Assembly (NCBI GenBank): GCA_964017145.1
Contig: CAXHKQ010000111.1
Coordinates: 1-20,226 of the forward strand
Direction of reading: 5' to 3'
Source of the DNA: Agrocybe praecox
Lineage: Eukaryota; Basidiomycota; Agaricomycetes; Agaricales; Agrocybaceae
DNA length: 20,226 bases
Shown here piece by piece: positions 1 through 10,302 of this stretch; position 1 is the stretch's first letter; every line of letters begins with the position of its first letter. Under the pieces are notes generated by a model that saw nothing but the letters and a program-made list of their open reading frames with translations, did not search any database and had not been told where the DNA came from. The position numbers were made by a program, and so were the translations under genes.

Positions 1-312
1 AAAATTGATCTGGGCCACTAAATAAAATTGACAACATAATATACACGCATGTTGCCCTTCCAGTTGCAATCGAAACTTATGGTTGAAATGTTCTCTGTTG
101 ATACATATATCGTCGCCTTATTTCGAATCGGATTACCAGACCCGCAGGAAAATGCGGATGCCTGACGACGATTGTATGATGTGCATAGCATCACATATTC
201 TGAAATCGAGACTAAATGCTCACTGTGATCATGATGAATTGTTGAACTTGGAACGCGCAACACAAATTCACGTTGATAAAGGGTTGGACCAATCAGGCTG
301 ACTTTCTGGTAC
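1..312. other. Non-coding, no feature recognised
   Basis: Short open frames on both strands cross this stretch, but none has a recognisable domain or splice context. I see no repeat, RNA gene or promoter here. It ends where the tandem array begins. Confidence 0.5.
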
Positions 313-865
313 ATTGGAACCTCTCTTAACCGGAATCTCCCTAGAAGGAAACCTCTCTACACAGGAACAAAATGTTGGTCACGTGCGAAATATTTTGTAA
401 TGCTTTTTTGTATCAAATTATTTTTTGTACAGATGAACTTCTCTAAGCCGAAACCTCCGGACATTTATCTACACCGGATACAAATGTTGGTACCGTGTGA
501 TTTTTTTTATAACAACAAATGAGTTTTGGTAGAGTGGAACCTCTCCAAGCCGAAAACTACCTCAGCCGGATCCTCCCTAAAACGGAAACCTCTCTACACT
601 GAAACTAAAATATTAGTCCCGTGCGAATTATTTTGTAATGCACATTTTAATCAAATTATTTTTGGTAAAGTGGTAACTCTCCAAGCCGAAATTTCCATAA
701 ACCGGCAAAAAAGCAAAATATTGGTTCCGTGCGATTTATTTCGTAATGCTAATTTTAATCCAATGATTTGTTGTACAGTAAAGTCTCTTTAAGCCGAAAC
801 CTCCTGAGCCGGAATTCTCTCTCTACACCGGAACCTAATATTGTGTAATGCACTTTTTTCTGAAC
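313..865 (+). repeat. Degenerate five-unit tandem array with pogo/Tigger-like motif
   Basis: Five units start near 313, 429, 534, 671 and 779, with spacings of roughly 105-137 bp. Each opens with a variant of GGAACCTCTCTAAGCCGAAAC, followed by a second CCGGAA/CCTCCCT/CTACAC block. Then comes an AT-rich stretch carrying AAATRTTGGTnCCGTGCGA and TTTTGTAATGC, and most end in GTACAG or GTAGAG just before the next unit. The units are strongly diverged and the last one is truncated. The opening motif is the same as the terminal motif of the MITE at 3424-3609, so the array probably arose by tandem expansion of one of that family. Nothing in it looks coding. Confidence 0.75.
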
Positions 866-2997
866 TGAATGTTATGAAACTGACGATAATAACAAATGGA
901 TTTTCTTTGGTAACCTCAAGTCATGTTTAACTTGCTGCCTGCAATTTTATATAGAAAGATACGAAATTGCAGCGCACTCTGCCCGCGCTGGCGGCGAAGC
1001 CGCTAGTGGATACATATATTACATTTTTCCATTTCCTTATACTTTAGCATTTGAACCAAAATTCCGAAAATTTAGATATGTATAACCTTACTACTCTATA
1101 TGTGTGCTTTGGGAATGTTTGCACAAAGTGTGTAGTAGTGAAGTGTGCAGTGTGCAGCCGTATTCTGCGTGAAAAAAAAACCAACATCCTCGCAGTGCAA
1201 ATATAGGTCGTACTGGCAGTGAGGGGTATATGTAGTGTGAATGCCCGCGACTAACCAACCGAGTGGCTGGGGGATAGTTTAGTCCGAAATTGTAACCGTG
1301 TGTGTTTGTGTACGCACGTGTGAAGTGCTTGCGGTCGGGACGAGAGGAGGGCGACAAGCACGGAAACCGGGATGAGTTGTCGACGTCGCCGTACTTGAAT
1401 ACGCATTTCTATTACGTTCACAAACATTTCGTGCGCGCTTTCCGCTGCAGACGTCGTCGCGACGTTGCTGCCGTTTGTTGTGTGCTGCTGTTGGCTGGAT
1501 ACCAACATACCAACAGCCCCCACACACACACACACATACGCACAGCATACAGCGATGTGCACATGGCATCCGGCGTTGATGTGCGTTGCTATTACTTCGC
1601 TGGATGCTTTCGCGGAAAGTGTATATTATGCTGTCTCTATTCGTTCGCGTAAGACTTCTCTGTCCCATATGGGAAGTCTGTTGCCACGCACTTGCATGGG
1701 CTGCACAGTCTCATATACAAAGAGCGCATCCACTGGCTGGCTTGCAATGGCAGGTAGGACATGTTTGAACTGAGCAAGTGCACACGGCTGTCGTTTTGTC
1801 ATCGTTGCTCGCCATGTCGGAAATAAATAGATAAATAAAATGAAACACCTTATTCTTATACCAAGGAAGCTACCGCGGAGGCATCCGGATGGAAAGCATC
1901 GCATTTTCAGACCCCTCACAGCCAGCCAGCCCAATTCACCCAAATCGATGGCACCAGTGTGTGGATAGATAAATATTACTTTTTAAAATGTTCAAAGTAT
2001 GATATAACGGAAACATTCCACGCGGAATCTCATAAAATTCGCATTCAAGATTGCCGTGTATTAGTGTTCGGAATTGTGTTCATGTTCCCACAGCGCAGCA
2101 CAGCGGAGCGCACATTAAAAGCTCATAAATCCTTGGAGCGGCAGCGTTTCGGCAAACGGCGCACGAGTTTCGCTGCGCCGGTCGCCGGAATTGAATCCGC
2201 TTTATGTGAGTGTGTGTGTGTGTGCGAGCTAGCAAAGTGTTGAACAGTCTCTTCGTGCTGCTGCTGCTGCGTTATCGTCGTCAACGTCTTGCACTTCACA
2301 TACATTCTGTCCGACGATTATATTTCCGACGAAAAAATACAGGCGCCGCTGGGCTGCTGGTGGCCGGTTTTCTCATCGTTCGACTATAAATCTTGGCACC
2401 AGCGTCGACGCGCTTGCAACTCAATTCAATTGCGCACGACCACTCGCTCTCGGACATGCTCGCTTCGACCCGCTGCTTGTCACCAGTAACGCAAATGCTA
2501 TGGAAGACATTATAATATGCATGACCAGAATATTAACTCGAATGCATCGGAATAAAAATATATGCCGTCTGCAGCGGGCATTCGAAATTCGAAGACATTT
2601 TAGAAATATCGAATAGAATACTATTGGTACGCTGGTTGTGGTCGTGGCTTCGTCGGCTGCGTGGTTGCGAATGCAAATCATGTTGATGTATACACATTCA
2701 ACAACACACTACAGCAGCAGCATGGAATATTCAAGCGACGCGTGCATGCACTACTGTGCGGATGCATTCGACGCGGAACCCCGGCGTGTTGAGTTCGCGT
2801 TTGTCGACTGAAAAATGCTCGCCTCCTCGCCATCAATTTTGAGGGCATGGCGGTGGCGGCGGCACCAAACCGGGGAGTACATTGAATTCCCAAATCAATA
2901 CATTACTCTTCGGTATACCATGCTAGAAATATACTCTAGTAATGCTCGGTGTATATCCTCGGTCCTCGGCATCGCATTGCGGTGCGTGCACGCGGTC
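866..2997. other. Intergenic/upstream region with CA/GT microsatellites
   Basis: Several overlapping open frames exist on both strands around 1091-1773, but they translate microsatellites (a CA run near 1521-1542, GT runs near 2207-2223) and have no domains. A CTATAAAT sequence near 2382 could be a TATA box; I cannot support a transcript from it. The stretch is relatively CpG-rich, as is common upstream of insect genes. I see no exon that can be defended. Confidence 0.4.
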
Positions 2998-3028
2998 TAT
3001 CAGTTCTACAACCTTAGAACTGGGATTC
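2998..3028 (+). repeat. 31-bp inverted repeat, left arm
   Basis: This sequence matches the reverse complement of 3725-3755 at 29 of 31 positions. TA dinucleotides lie at the outer edge of both arms, so the two arms could be the terminal inverted repeats of a non-autonomous TA-target DNA transposon of about 0.75 kb. Read as protein, both arms give YQFYNLR(T/S)GI, but no larger coding unit surrounds either arm. Confidence 0.6.
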
Positions 3029-3423
3029 CTCGATGAAATTCAAAGCACGATTACAGGAAAAGTATCAGAGTCATATCAACAGTTGTGCTCATAGTTAGCT
3101 ACACATTTCTCTCATCTTTATTACGCACATTCATGGGTCGCTCGCTATAGTCCCTCCTCGATCGCAGAGAGGAAACCATGCATCCATCTACATCTAACCC
3201 GTTTTCGACTCCAACGAATGTTTTGAGCTGTAGGCCGGGAAGTGCGTGTACCATTGATAAAAATCAATGTTCATCAGAATGTTAACAGTTGTTACAGCGT
3301 TTAAGATTAGAACCCATAGCCGAGCGAAGGAGCCGTTATAATTACCACTTCAGCTCACGGAAAAGCGAATGGAAATGTTTCTGCTGTTGCTGCTGTTGCT
3401 GTTTCAGCACAAAGAGCAATGTA

Positions 3424-3609
3424 CAGTGAAACCTCCCTAAGCCGGAATCGCACGGGACCGAACAAAAATTCCGGCTTAGCGGAGTTTCCGGCTTACAGAG
3501 GTCGACTTCCATACACATCGTGTTCTCGGGACCGAACAAGACCGAAAAAAATGTCCGGCTTAGCGAGGATCCCTGCTTAGGGAAGTTCCGGCTTATGGAG
3601 GTTTTACTA
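3424..3609. mobile_element. MITE with pogo/Tigger-like termini and TA target duplication
   Basis: The left end CAGTGAAACCTCC and the reverse complement of the right end (TAGTAAAACCTCC) are imperfect terminal inverted repeats of about 24 bp, both running on into TAAGCCGGAA. TA lies at 3422-3423 and 3610-3611, as expected for Tc1/mariner-pogo insertion. At 186 bp there is no room for a transposase. Several CCGGCTTAGCGAGG / CCGGCTTAnnGAGG motifs in alternating orientation fill the interior, so the element looks built from repeated terminal motifs. CAGT and CCTC near the terminus are typical of pogo/Tigger ends; the family assignment is inference. Confidence 0.75.
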
Positions 3610-3724
3610 TAATTGATACGGATTCTGGATCTGGATCACGTTGATGCTGAATGTCAGACCTTTCCAATGACATATGACATGACTATATAAACACTGAAAC
3701 AAACCGAGCGCATGCGGAAGAAGT

Positions 3725-3755
3725 GAATCCCACTTCTAAGGTTGTAGAACTGGTA
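3725..3755 (-). repeat. 31-bp inverted repeat, right arm
   Basis: This is the partner of 2998-3028, in the opposite orientation, with two mismatches. It is followed directly by a GT microsatellite (about 3756-3770). The 758-bp interval between the outer edges contains the complete MITE at 3424-3609, which would therefore be a later insertion if this is an element. Confidence 0.6.
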
Positions 3756-4325
3756 TATGTGTGTGTGTGTATTGCGCCGTTTCGTCGTCGCATCCGCTTC
3801 GAATTGTTCGCTATTCGGATCGCTTTGACTGTGCGTGCGTGTGCGCGCTTGCGCTTGCGCTCGTTCGCTGGATGAATCCGCCGCACTCGCCAGGACGCGG
3901 GGCATTATATTTCAATGCTGCTGGTACTTCCGACCGGAGCTGGGGGCAGCCGGCGAAGCGCTGCGATGCGCATTCGAGTGCGTGTGTAGCTAATTTTTTT
4001 GCTGAGCCGTATGCGATGCGTGTCTGCGCATGTGTCGTGTGTGTGTGTGTAAAATGCACACCGATCCTGGCTGGAGTGGAAAAGTTCTTGAGAGAGCATT
4101 TGGTGAAATATGTGCAGTTGTAGTCGAGCGTAGCGACGGCAAGAGGCCAATGGGCCAATGCATGCGCATATGTCCGGGCCAATATTGTCGAATTCAAATA
4201 TTCAGCGAACAGTGCGAATTTATTGATGCTAAATGCGTTCGGGCGGTGCAACATGCATACGAATGTTTGTTTGTCGGTTTGCTGGGACGTACGCTCACAT
4301 AACACGCTCCACACACAGGCTGCAC

Positions 4326-4349
4326 GCACAATAAATTGTATTATTGTGC
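4326..4349. repeat. Perfect 9-bp-arm hairpin
   Basis: GCACAATAA at 4326-4334 and TTATTGTGC at 4341-4349 are perfectly complementary around a 6-base spacer. It is short, AT-rich and without a T-run or other context, so no function is claimed. Confidence 0.5.
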
Positions 4350-5159
4350 AACATCACGAGGTCGAGTGTCCGCTTGTTTTCTGCGGAAAAGCCCATTAAT
4401 TGCCAAATGTGTGTAATTTTGGGCACAACATTATTGCGGAGTGCTGTGGCGGCGACGGTTTGAACTTTGAACGTTGTGTTTGTTTGGATTATATGATTGA
4501 CGCGATTGCTCGATCAACCCGTACAACCCCAAACGTCCATCCATGCAAGCAATTGGCAAAGGGTGTAATTCAACGGATCAACAATAATTGCGCGTGTCGT
4601 TTCGTTTCGGTGCATCGGGTGCTTCGTGCGGCGAGTACGTGTGTGGTACTACATGGACTGATTCGTCTTCATACTAATTATGAAGGAACGACATTTCAGA
4701 TGCATGAAGACAACATTTATTATTGATCATGATCGTTTTTTAGCCAGCCATTTATTATAACTCGAAGAAGATATTTTCAGTTTAGATAAAGCACTGTTTT
4801 CATATGGGTTTAAGTGTCGCTGGAGCCAAAACATGTCTTACATCTCTTTTGGGCATTTGAAAGCTCTTAATGCAATGACTGCCGCAAAACAGACAATTGA
4901 ACAAGATAAAATCGGTTTTGGAACTTCTGAACAGTGTTTAGGGCTGATGAAACGCGATTAGGTTAAATTGGATGATACAATTGTGACAATATATATAAAT
5001 TATGTTTCCATTTATAAACTTTGGAGTTCAATCGGAAGTCATCACAGCGGATAGAGAACGACGTTCTCTCTCAAAGACAAAGACGTTTCATAAGGTAGTC
5101 GAATTAACAAAAAAGATTATTTTGCTAGGTTAAGCGGCGAATTCCTTTCGAAGGGAATT

Positions 5160-5270
5160 GAGATGTTGCAGGACCATTGAATTAGGGCTATCGGGCTAAA
5201 AGGAAACTATGTAGAAGTATTCAAAATGTTTTCATCAAAAATGTTGGTCCTTCATAGGTAGTTTCAATAC
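5160..5270 (+). repeat. Dispersed repeat, copy A
   Basis: About 110 bp here align with the reverse complement of 19706-19807. Blocks such as GGCTATCGGnCTAAAAGGAAA and AAATGTTGGTCCT lie in the same order, with small indels between them. By eye roughly four bases in five agree. The two copies are 14.5 kb apart in opposite orientation. It is probably a fragment of an old interspersed repeat. Confidence 0.6.
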
Positions 5271-5280
5271 TTATCAGCCG

Positions 5281-5294
5281 ATGTACTAGTACAT
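5281..5294. repeat. 14-bp perfect palindrome
   Basis: ATGTACTAGTACAT equals its own reverse complement. It directly follows dispersed repeat copy A. No function is assigned. Confidence 0.5.
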
Positions 5295-6651
5295 TGCTAG
5301 CGGGCTCAACATGACGTCGAGTACGCGCACTCGAGCAACAAAACGGCGGTTCGATGCGTATAATATTTATATTTGTCAAACCTGGTTGTGTGCTGCGCTG
5401 GTTTCAGTGTTACATCGTCGTCGCTTTTGTGAATGCCGTTCGTGTTTGTGCACACACATAACGAACACATTCAGCATGCACTCCGCGTAGCGCGTCATTA
5501 AATAAATGCATCACGCTCGCGTTCATTCGACTGTGCGCGGCGCTCGCCTATTTGGAAATGGACGAATTGACCGCGCAGCACGCGTATAGTATGCTTTCAG
5601 GCAAATGAGATCGATCACAAATACGCTGATTCGTCCATAATGTGAATCCAGAATAAACATATTTTTAATGTGAATCGTTTCAAATTCCTCGATGCTTCGG
5701 AGTGCCAAGCATTCCAGAGCACAACCAGGAACCACGCGTACATGCATGTGTGTTTGAACTTCGCATCAAATGCCAAAGCATAGTAGAGTTCATGTACACA
5801 TTAGACGCATCGCGCAGCATAGTTATGCGAACAGCAGCGATTCGCATTCTTGCAGCCGACTCGCTCGGCGGTTTGGGGGTGGTTTGATGGTGGTGCGGTG
5901 GTGTCGGCTGATGTTGAACGCATTCATACACAGTACAAATATATTCAACATTGCAAACTGGAATAAACGTCGGCTTGTTTGTGAGTGAGTTGTCGATTTT
6001 AATTGCGCTCTGCTTCTCAATATCGGATACCACATCACGCATCGCAGTTCGAAGTTCGGATTGAGCCGTCTCTACTGTTCGAGCGATCAAAGCCGAGGTA
6101 TTTGTGTATCGAAATTTAGACGAGCCAATATGCGGCCAAAACCAACTATCAAGCACACACACACACACATTCAACTGTTTCGCAATTCCAACTACTCGGC
6201 GTTCGGCTCCAAACACGCACACCCACAAACACATCGACTATGCATCGGCTGCACAATGTGGCCGCAAATACCTGTCGGAAGCCTTACATATGTGCCATGT
6301 GCTCACATGTGTGAGTGTGCGTTTGTGTGTGTGCATAGGTGTATGCGTCTGTTGCACTTCTGAAACTTCCCCAATATTCATGTCGGACTTCGGCACACAC
6401 CCCCCAAAAGCCACCTACGCCTAAACTCAATTTCGACCAACCTACAAACACACATTATTGCACGTCCCAATCATCGTGCGCAGAAAGCACCTGAACGTCG
6501 CTCGCTACGCGTGCGTTCTCCGGAGAATTATTCCGGAAAATGTGCCAGTTTATTGGACACATCAAGTGACGTCGACGACGTTCTTCATTCAACTGTGTGC
6601 TGTGTGAAATCGAACCAAAAACGAAACATATATCTAACCGAAAAATTCGAA

Positions 6652-7151
6652 ATGGGATACTGTGGCGGAGGTGGAGCTGCGCTCGTCGGTCTGATGGCGC
6701 TCACGCTGGCCAGCGTGTGCCATCCGAGCCTGGCTGGCCTGGCCACCTACGCGGTGGACGCTGGCGACCCGAACGCCGCCTCCGCGGCGGACGCCTCGGC
6801 GATGCTCGTCGACACTCAACTGGAGCGCTTTCGCATACGCGACATCTGCGGGGCGGACAATCGAAATCTGCGCCTGTACTTGGATTACGCGGACAGCGGC
6901 TGGGTGAACGGTTACGCGCGCTCCCATCAGCTGGAGCATATGGCCGATGACTTTGCGGTGAGTGCCGTCAGCCAGCCAGCGCGGTGAGGCGGTGAAATTG
7001 AATTTAACTCATCGCTGTTCGCACAGGTGAAAATGCTATCCAGACACAAGCACTATGGTGGCGGCGGAAAATCGGGTGGCCTCCAACGCAGCAACGAGTG
7101 CACTCTGGAGCTGGTCACCTGTCCGTCGTGTCGCATTCGCATTGGCATGAG
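6652..7151 (+). CDS. Secreted/membrane protein, N-terminal two coding exons (possibly CUB-like), partial
   Basis: Exon 1 is 6652-6957 (102 codons, phase 0, donor GTGAGT). The intron is 6958-7026 (69 bp, acceptor TTCGCACAG). Exon 2 is 7027-7151, ending in phase 2 at a GAG|GTGAGC donor; without splicing the frame hits TGA at once, which supports that donor. The ATG at 6652 (context CGAAATGG) is the first one in frame. Residues 9-22 are a hydrophobic stretch after a Gly-rich start, reading as a signal peptide with cleavage around residues 20-29, followed by an Ala/Asp-rich spacer. A conserved-looking block follows (RIRDICGADNRNL...). Exon 2 has HYGGGGKSGG and then ECTLELVTCPSCRIRI. A Cys followed by hydrophobic, Cys-containing strands resembles the start of a CUB domain, but only part is present and the identity is tentative. 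The rest of the protein must lie beyond intron 2, which contains the retrotransposon at 7265. Codons are GC-rich, unlike the flanks. Confidence 0.75.
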
Positions 7152-7264
7152 GTGAGCGGAGTGCACACGCGAGTTACAGTTGGGCTGGAAAATTCGTATC
7201 GTTTATATGATAGAGGACCACAAAAAATGTTTGTATATTTTTTATACATAGTTAGTATACTAAT
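7152..7264 (+). other. Start of intron 2 before the retrotransposon
   Basis: This stretch begins with the GTGAGC donor of the preceding exon and turns AT-rich. It ends where the retrotransposon LTR begins, about 113 bp into the intron. Confidence 0.6.
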
Positions 7265-7425
7265 TGTTGGCAACCCTACCATATTATATTACTCACTGAT
7301 TGTACTCGCCTGAGCTGCTTAACCATAATACATTCTATCACTGTTCTTCTGAGATACAACACGTGTTCCTATTCTATCTGGTGCTCCAAGCAAATCATAT
7401 ATAGCCATCCGACAAGGCTACAACA
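7265..7425 (+). repeat. 5' LTR of the mag-type element
   Basis: This 161-bp segment starts TGTTGGCAACCCTA and ends GGCTACAACA, giving 5-bp inverted termini TGTTG/CAACA. It stops one base before the primer-binding site. A TATATAG at 7398-7404 is the only TATA candidate and lies only about 20 bp from the LTR end, so R and U5 would be very short or transcription is TATA-independent. The start was chosen by terminal symmetry alone, because no second LTR is available for comparison. Confidence 0.65.
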
Positions 7426-7426
7426 C

Positions 7427-7439
7427 TGGCGACGAGGAT
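7427..7439 (+). promoter_or_regulatory. Primer-binding site, tRNA-Ser type
   Basis: TGGCGACGAGGAT is complementary to a 3' end ATCCTCGTCG plus CCA, which is how I recall the insect tRNA-Ser(GCU) acceptor end. It follows the LTR by one base. The site sets the start of minus-strand DNA synthesis. Confidence 0.7.
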
Positions 7440-7542
7440 TTTGGGTCGATTACCCACTCACGCATATTTTGTATCCATCGACTACCTCCGTGCATACAAA
7501 ACTATTTTTCCATCGTGAGCCCCGATTATTAACATAACCAAA

Positions 7543-10302
7543 ATGGCAGAGGACGTACTACGCCAAATCAACGAAAGCCTACTTGCGCTTATGAATCGGC
7601 AGCTCGCGCAATGTGACGACGTTCAAGGCCAATATCGAGAGCAGCAGAAGCAGTTTATGGAAAAACTCGCAGCTACCATGGCTGGCGGCAACCTAGCAGC
7701 CGCAAACAACGAGGAATTTCGCATGGACACTCTGACGCATAGCCTATCGGAGTTCTGCTACGACCCCGATAATGGCTCGACATTCGATACTTGGTACGAA
7801 AGGTATGAGAGTGTTTTCACAGTGGACGCCAGGAATTTAGACGACGCCGCAAAAGTTCGGTTGCTTCTGAGGAAAATGAGTACACGTTGTCATCAACTAT
7901 ACGTCGACTCAATCCTCCCAGACAAATCGGCAACCAAGTCGTTCGCCGATACGATCAAGCAACTATCCAGTCTTTTCGCGCGTAATGTGTCTTTATTCAA
8001 CACACGTTATCTATGCATGAATCTCACCAAAGAAGAAACAGACGATTTTCCAGCGTACGCAGCGAAGGTAAACAGGCAATGCGAGAATTTCAAGCTAGCT
8101 AATATGACTGCCGATCAATTCAAATGCCTAGTTTTTGTTTGTGGTCTCAAAGCGCATAAATACGCGGACATCCGCACGAAGTTATTGGCGACCATCGACG
8201 GCGCAGGTGCGGCAGGCAAGTCGCTGAATGATCTAATCGCCGAATGCCATCGAATCCATAACCTCAAGCGTGATACCGCACTGGTCGAATCACAATCAAT
8301 CGCACCAGTCGCTGAATCATCGGTCCACGCAGTACAATACCGCAAACAAGCCAGCAACAATCGACAATCGAACAGCAGCAACAATTACGCACACTCAAAC
8401 CACACCGACGCTCGACGACAAACTGACCTCACAAGCATACCCAAATCGCCGTGCTGGTATTGCGGCGCAATGCATTTCAATCGCGACTGCACATACAAGA
8501 CGCACATCTGTCGCACATGCAAGCAACCAGGCCACAAGGAGGGGTACTGCGAGGCAGTAAGGAAAATTCCATCGAAACAAAAACCCAAACAGAAGACCAG
8601 CAAGGTAATCCGTACAGTCAATCAGATATCAACATCGGACGCTCGCAAATTCATCACCGTCACCATGAACGGCGTGCAAATCAAATTGCAATTGGATACT
8701 GCGTCCGACATCACAATTGTGTCTGAAAACATCTGGAAAAACATTGGTAAGCCACAATACCAATCGTGCCATCAAGCTATAAAAACGGCCTCCGGTGACG
8801 CACTCAACGTTACCGCCGAATTCCAGTGCACTTTCGGATTCCGCGACCAGATCAAGTCCGGAACTTGCTACATCACACCGATCAAGGGTCTCAATTTGTT
8901 TGGAGTCGACATGTTCAACGCATTCAACCTCGGTGACGTACCGCTCAACACAGTCTGCAGTCAAATTTCAACAACACCTACTCGCGCACCCAAAGATCAA
9001 CAGTCATCGACAGCTCACACGCTTGTTTACATCAAAAGCAAGTATCCAGCCGTTTTTCAAGACTCGCTCGGTCTGTGCAAGAAGTTCCAGGTCGAGCTGC
9101 AAATCAAGGATGGATGCATCCCAATCTTCCGTCCAAAGCGACCAGTCGCATTCGCAGCAGTTGAAGAAATAGATCGTGAGCTCGAACGTCTACTCGATCA
9201 AGGAATAATTGAAGCAGTTGAATATTCGCCATGGGCGGCACCAATAGTCGTCGTCAAAAAATCAAACGGATCTGTACGAATCTGTGCCGATTTCTCTACC
9301 GGCTTGAATGACGCACTACAGCCGTACCCATACCCAATCCCAACACCGGAGCAGATCTTCTCAAGGTTATCAAATTCATCCGTTTTTAGCCTCATTGATC
9401 TTTCCGATGCTTTCTTTCAGATACCGATGCATGAAAACTCTCGCCAATACGTGACAATCAACACGCACAGGGGTCTATACCGCTACACCCGATTGCCATT
9501 CGGAATCAAGGTTGCCCCAGGAGTTTTCCAACAAGCCATCGACATGATGATATCGGGCCTCCAAGGTACAGCTGCGTACATGGACGATATATTGGTATCT
9601 GGCAAAGACGTGCAGCAGCACAACGACAACCTCACAAAGTTGTTCGACCGAATTCACAGCTACGGTTTTCGTCTCAAACCCGAGAAATGCAATATCGGCG
9701 TCGACAAAATCAAGTACATTGGCCACATTCTCGACCGCAATGGCATTCGACCGGATCCTGACAAAATTTCCACTGTCGTCAAAATGCCACCGCCGTCAAA
9801 CATATCCGAACTTCAATCGTACCTCGGCGCTGTGAATCATTACAGCAAATTCGTCAAATCCATGCACGACCTACGACTTCCGCTAAACATTCTGCTGAAA
9901 AAAGATGCCAAATGGAATTGGACCAAGCAATGTCAACAATCTTTCGACCAATTCAAAGAGATGCTGCAATCCGATCTGCTTTTAACGCATTACAATCCAG
10001 AACTACCGATCACAGTCGCAGCCGACGCTTCAAACGCCGGAATCGGCGCATGCATTTTTCACGAATTTCCCGACAAATCAATCAAAACGATATACCACGT
10101 ATCCAGAACTTTGAACCCAGCCGAATCGAACTACAGCCAAGTAGAAAAGGAGGGCCTGGCACTTATTTTCGCCGTAAAAAAATTCCATCGAATGCTATAC
10201 GGGCGCAAGTTCACACTCCAGACCGATCACAAGCCTTTACTGTCGATTTTTGGCTCCAAAAAAGGTATTCCCGTTTACACCGCAAACCGCCTTCAACGTT
10301 GA
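7543..10302 (+). pseudogene. gag-pol: Retrotransposon gag-pol: Gag, protease, RT, RNase H; ends at nonsense codon
   Basis: A 919-codon open frame begins at ATG 7543 (AAAATGG). It encodes a capsid-like Gag with an FDTWYERYESVF segment near residue 80. Zinc knuckles lie at about residues 304-316 (CX2CX3HX4C, one residue shorter than usual) and 323-336 (canonical CX2CX4HX4C). The protease has DTAS at 385-388. The reverse transcriptase has the motif-A aspartate in IDLSDAFF (D619) and YMDDI at 679-683. RNase H has D828 (ADAS), E870 (VEKEG) and D895 (TDHKP). Gag and pol are one frame, so no frameshift signal is needed. The TGA at 10300-10302 falls between RNase H and integrase where homologous proteins continue, and the same frame stays open for about 310 further codons. 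Only this one break interrupts 2.7 kb, so decay is recent relative to the other repeats here. Confidence 0.92.

Larger units (their letters stand above)
3612..6651. other. Intergenic/5' flanking region of the 6652 gene
   Basis: This stretch holds GT/CA microsatellites (about 3756-3770, 4035-4050, 6155-6169, 6310-6332), a 9-bp-arm hairpin at 4326-4349, a 14-bp palindrome at 5281-5294, and one copy of a dispersed repeat near 5160-5270. The longest open frames (minus 3811-4329 and minus 5680-6234) are low-complexity shadows of the microsatellites. The last few hundred bases, including an initiator-like TCATTC at 6585-6590 about 65 bp before the ATG, may hold the promoter and 5' UTR of the gene at 6652. 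That is not proven. Confidence 0.4.

Noticed and set aside
2382..2388. CTATAAAT as a gene promoter
   Set aside because: An initiator at the right distance is weak, and no downstream exon could be supported.
3811..4329. Minus-strand 172-codon open frame
   Set aside because: It reads across GT/CA microsatellites (runs of Thr-His), has no domain, and overlaps other equally long frames.
5346..5356. GGTTCGATGCG resembling a tRNA B box
   Set aside because: No A box or cloverleaf can be folded around it.
5680..6234. Minus-strand 184-codon open frame
   Set aside because: Low-complexity His/Thr/Pro runs and no recognisable family or splice context; long frames are expected in this stop-poor, CpG-rich DNA.
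6511..6651. Upstream extension of exon 1
   Set aside because: It opens at GTG, not ATG. The ATG at 6652 is followed directly by a signal-peptide-like sequence.
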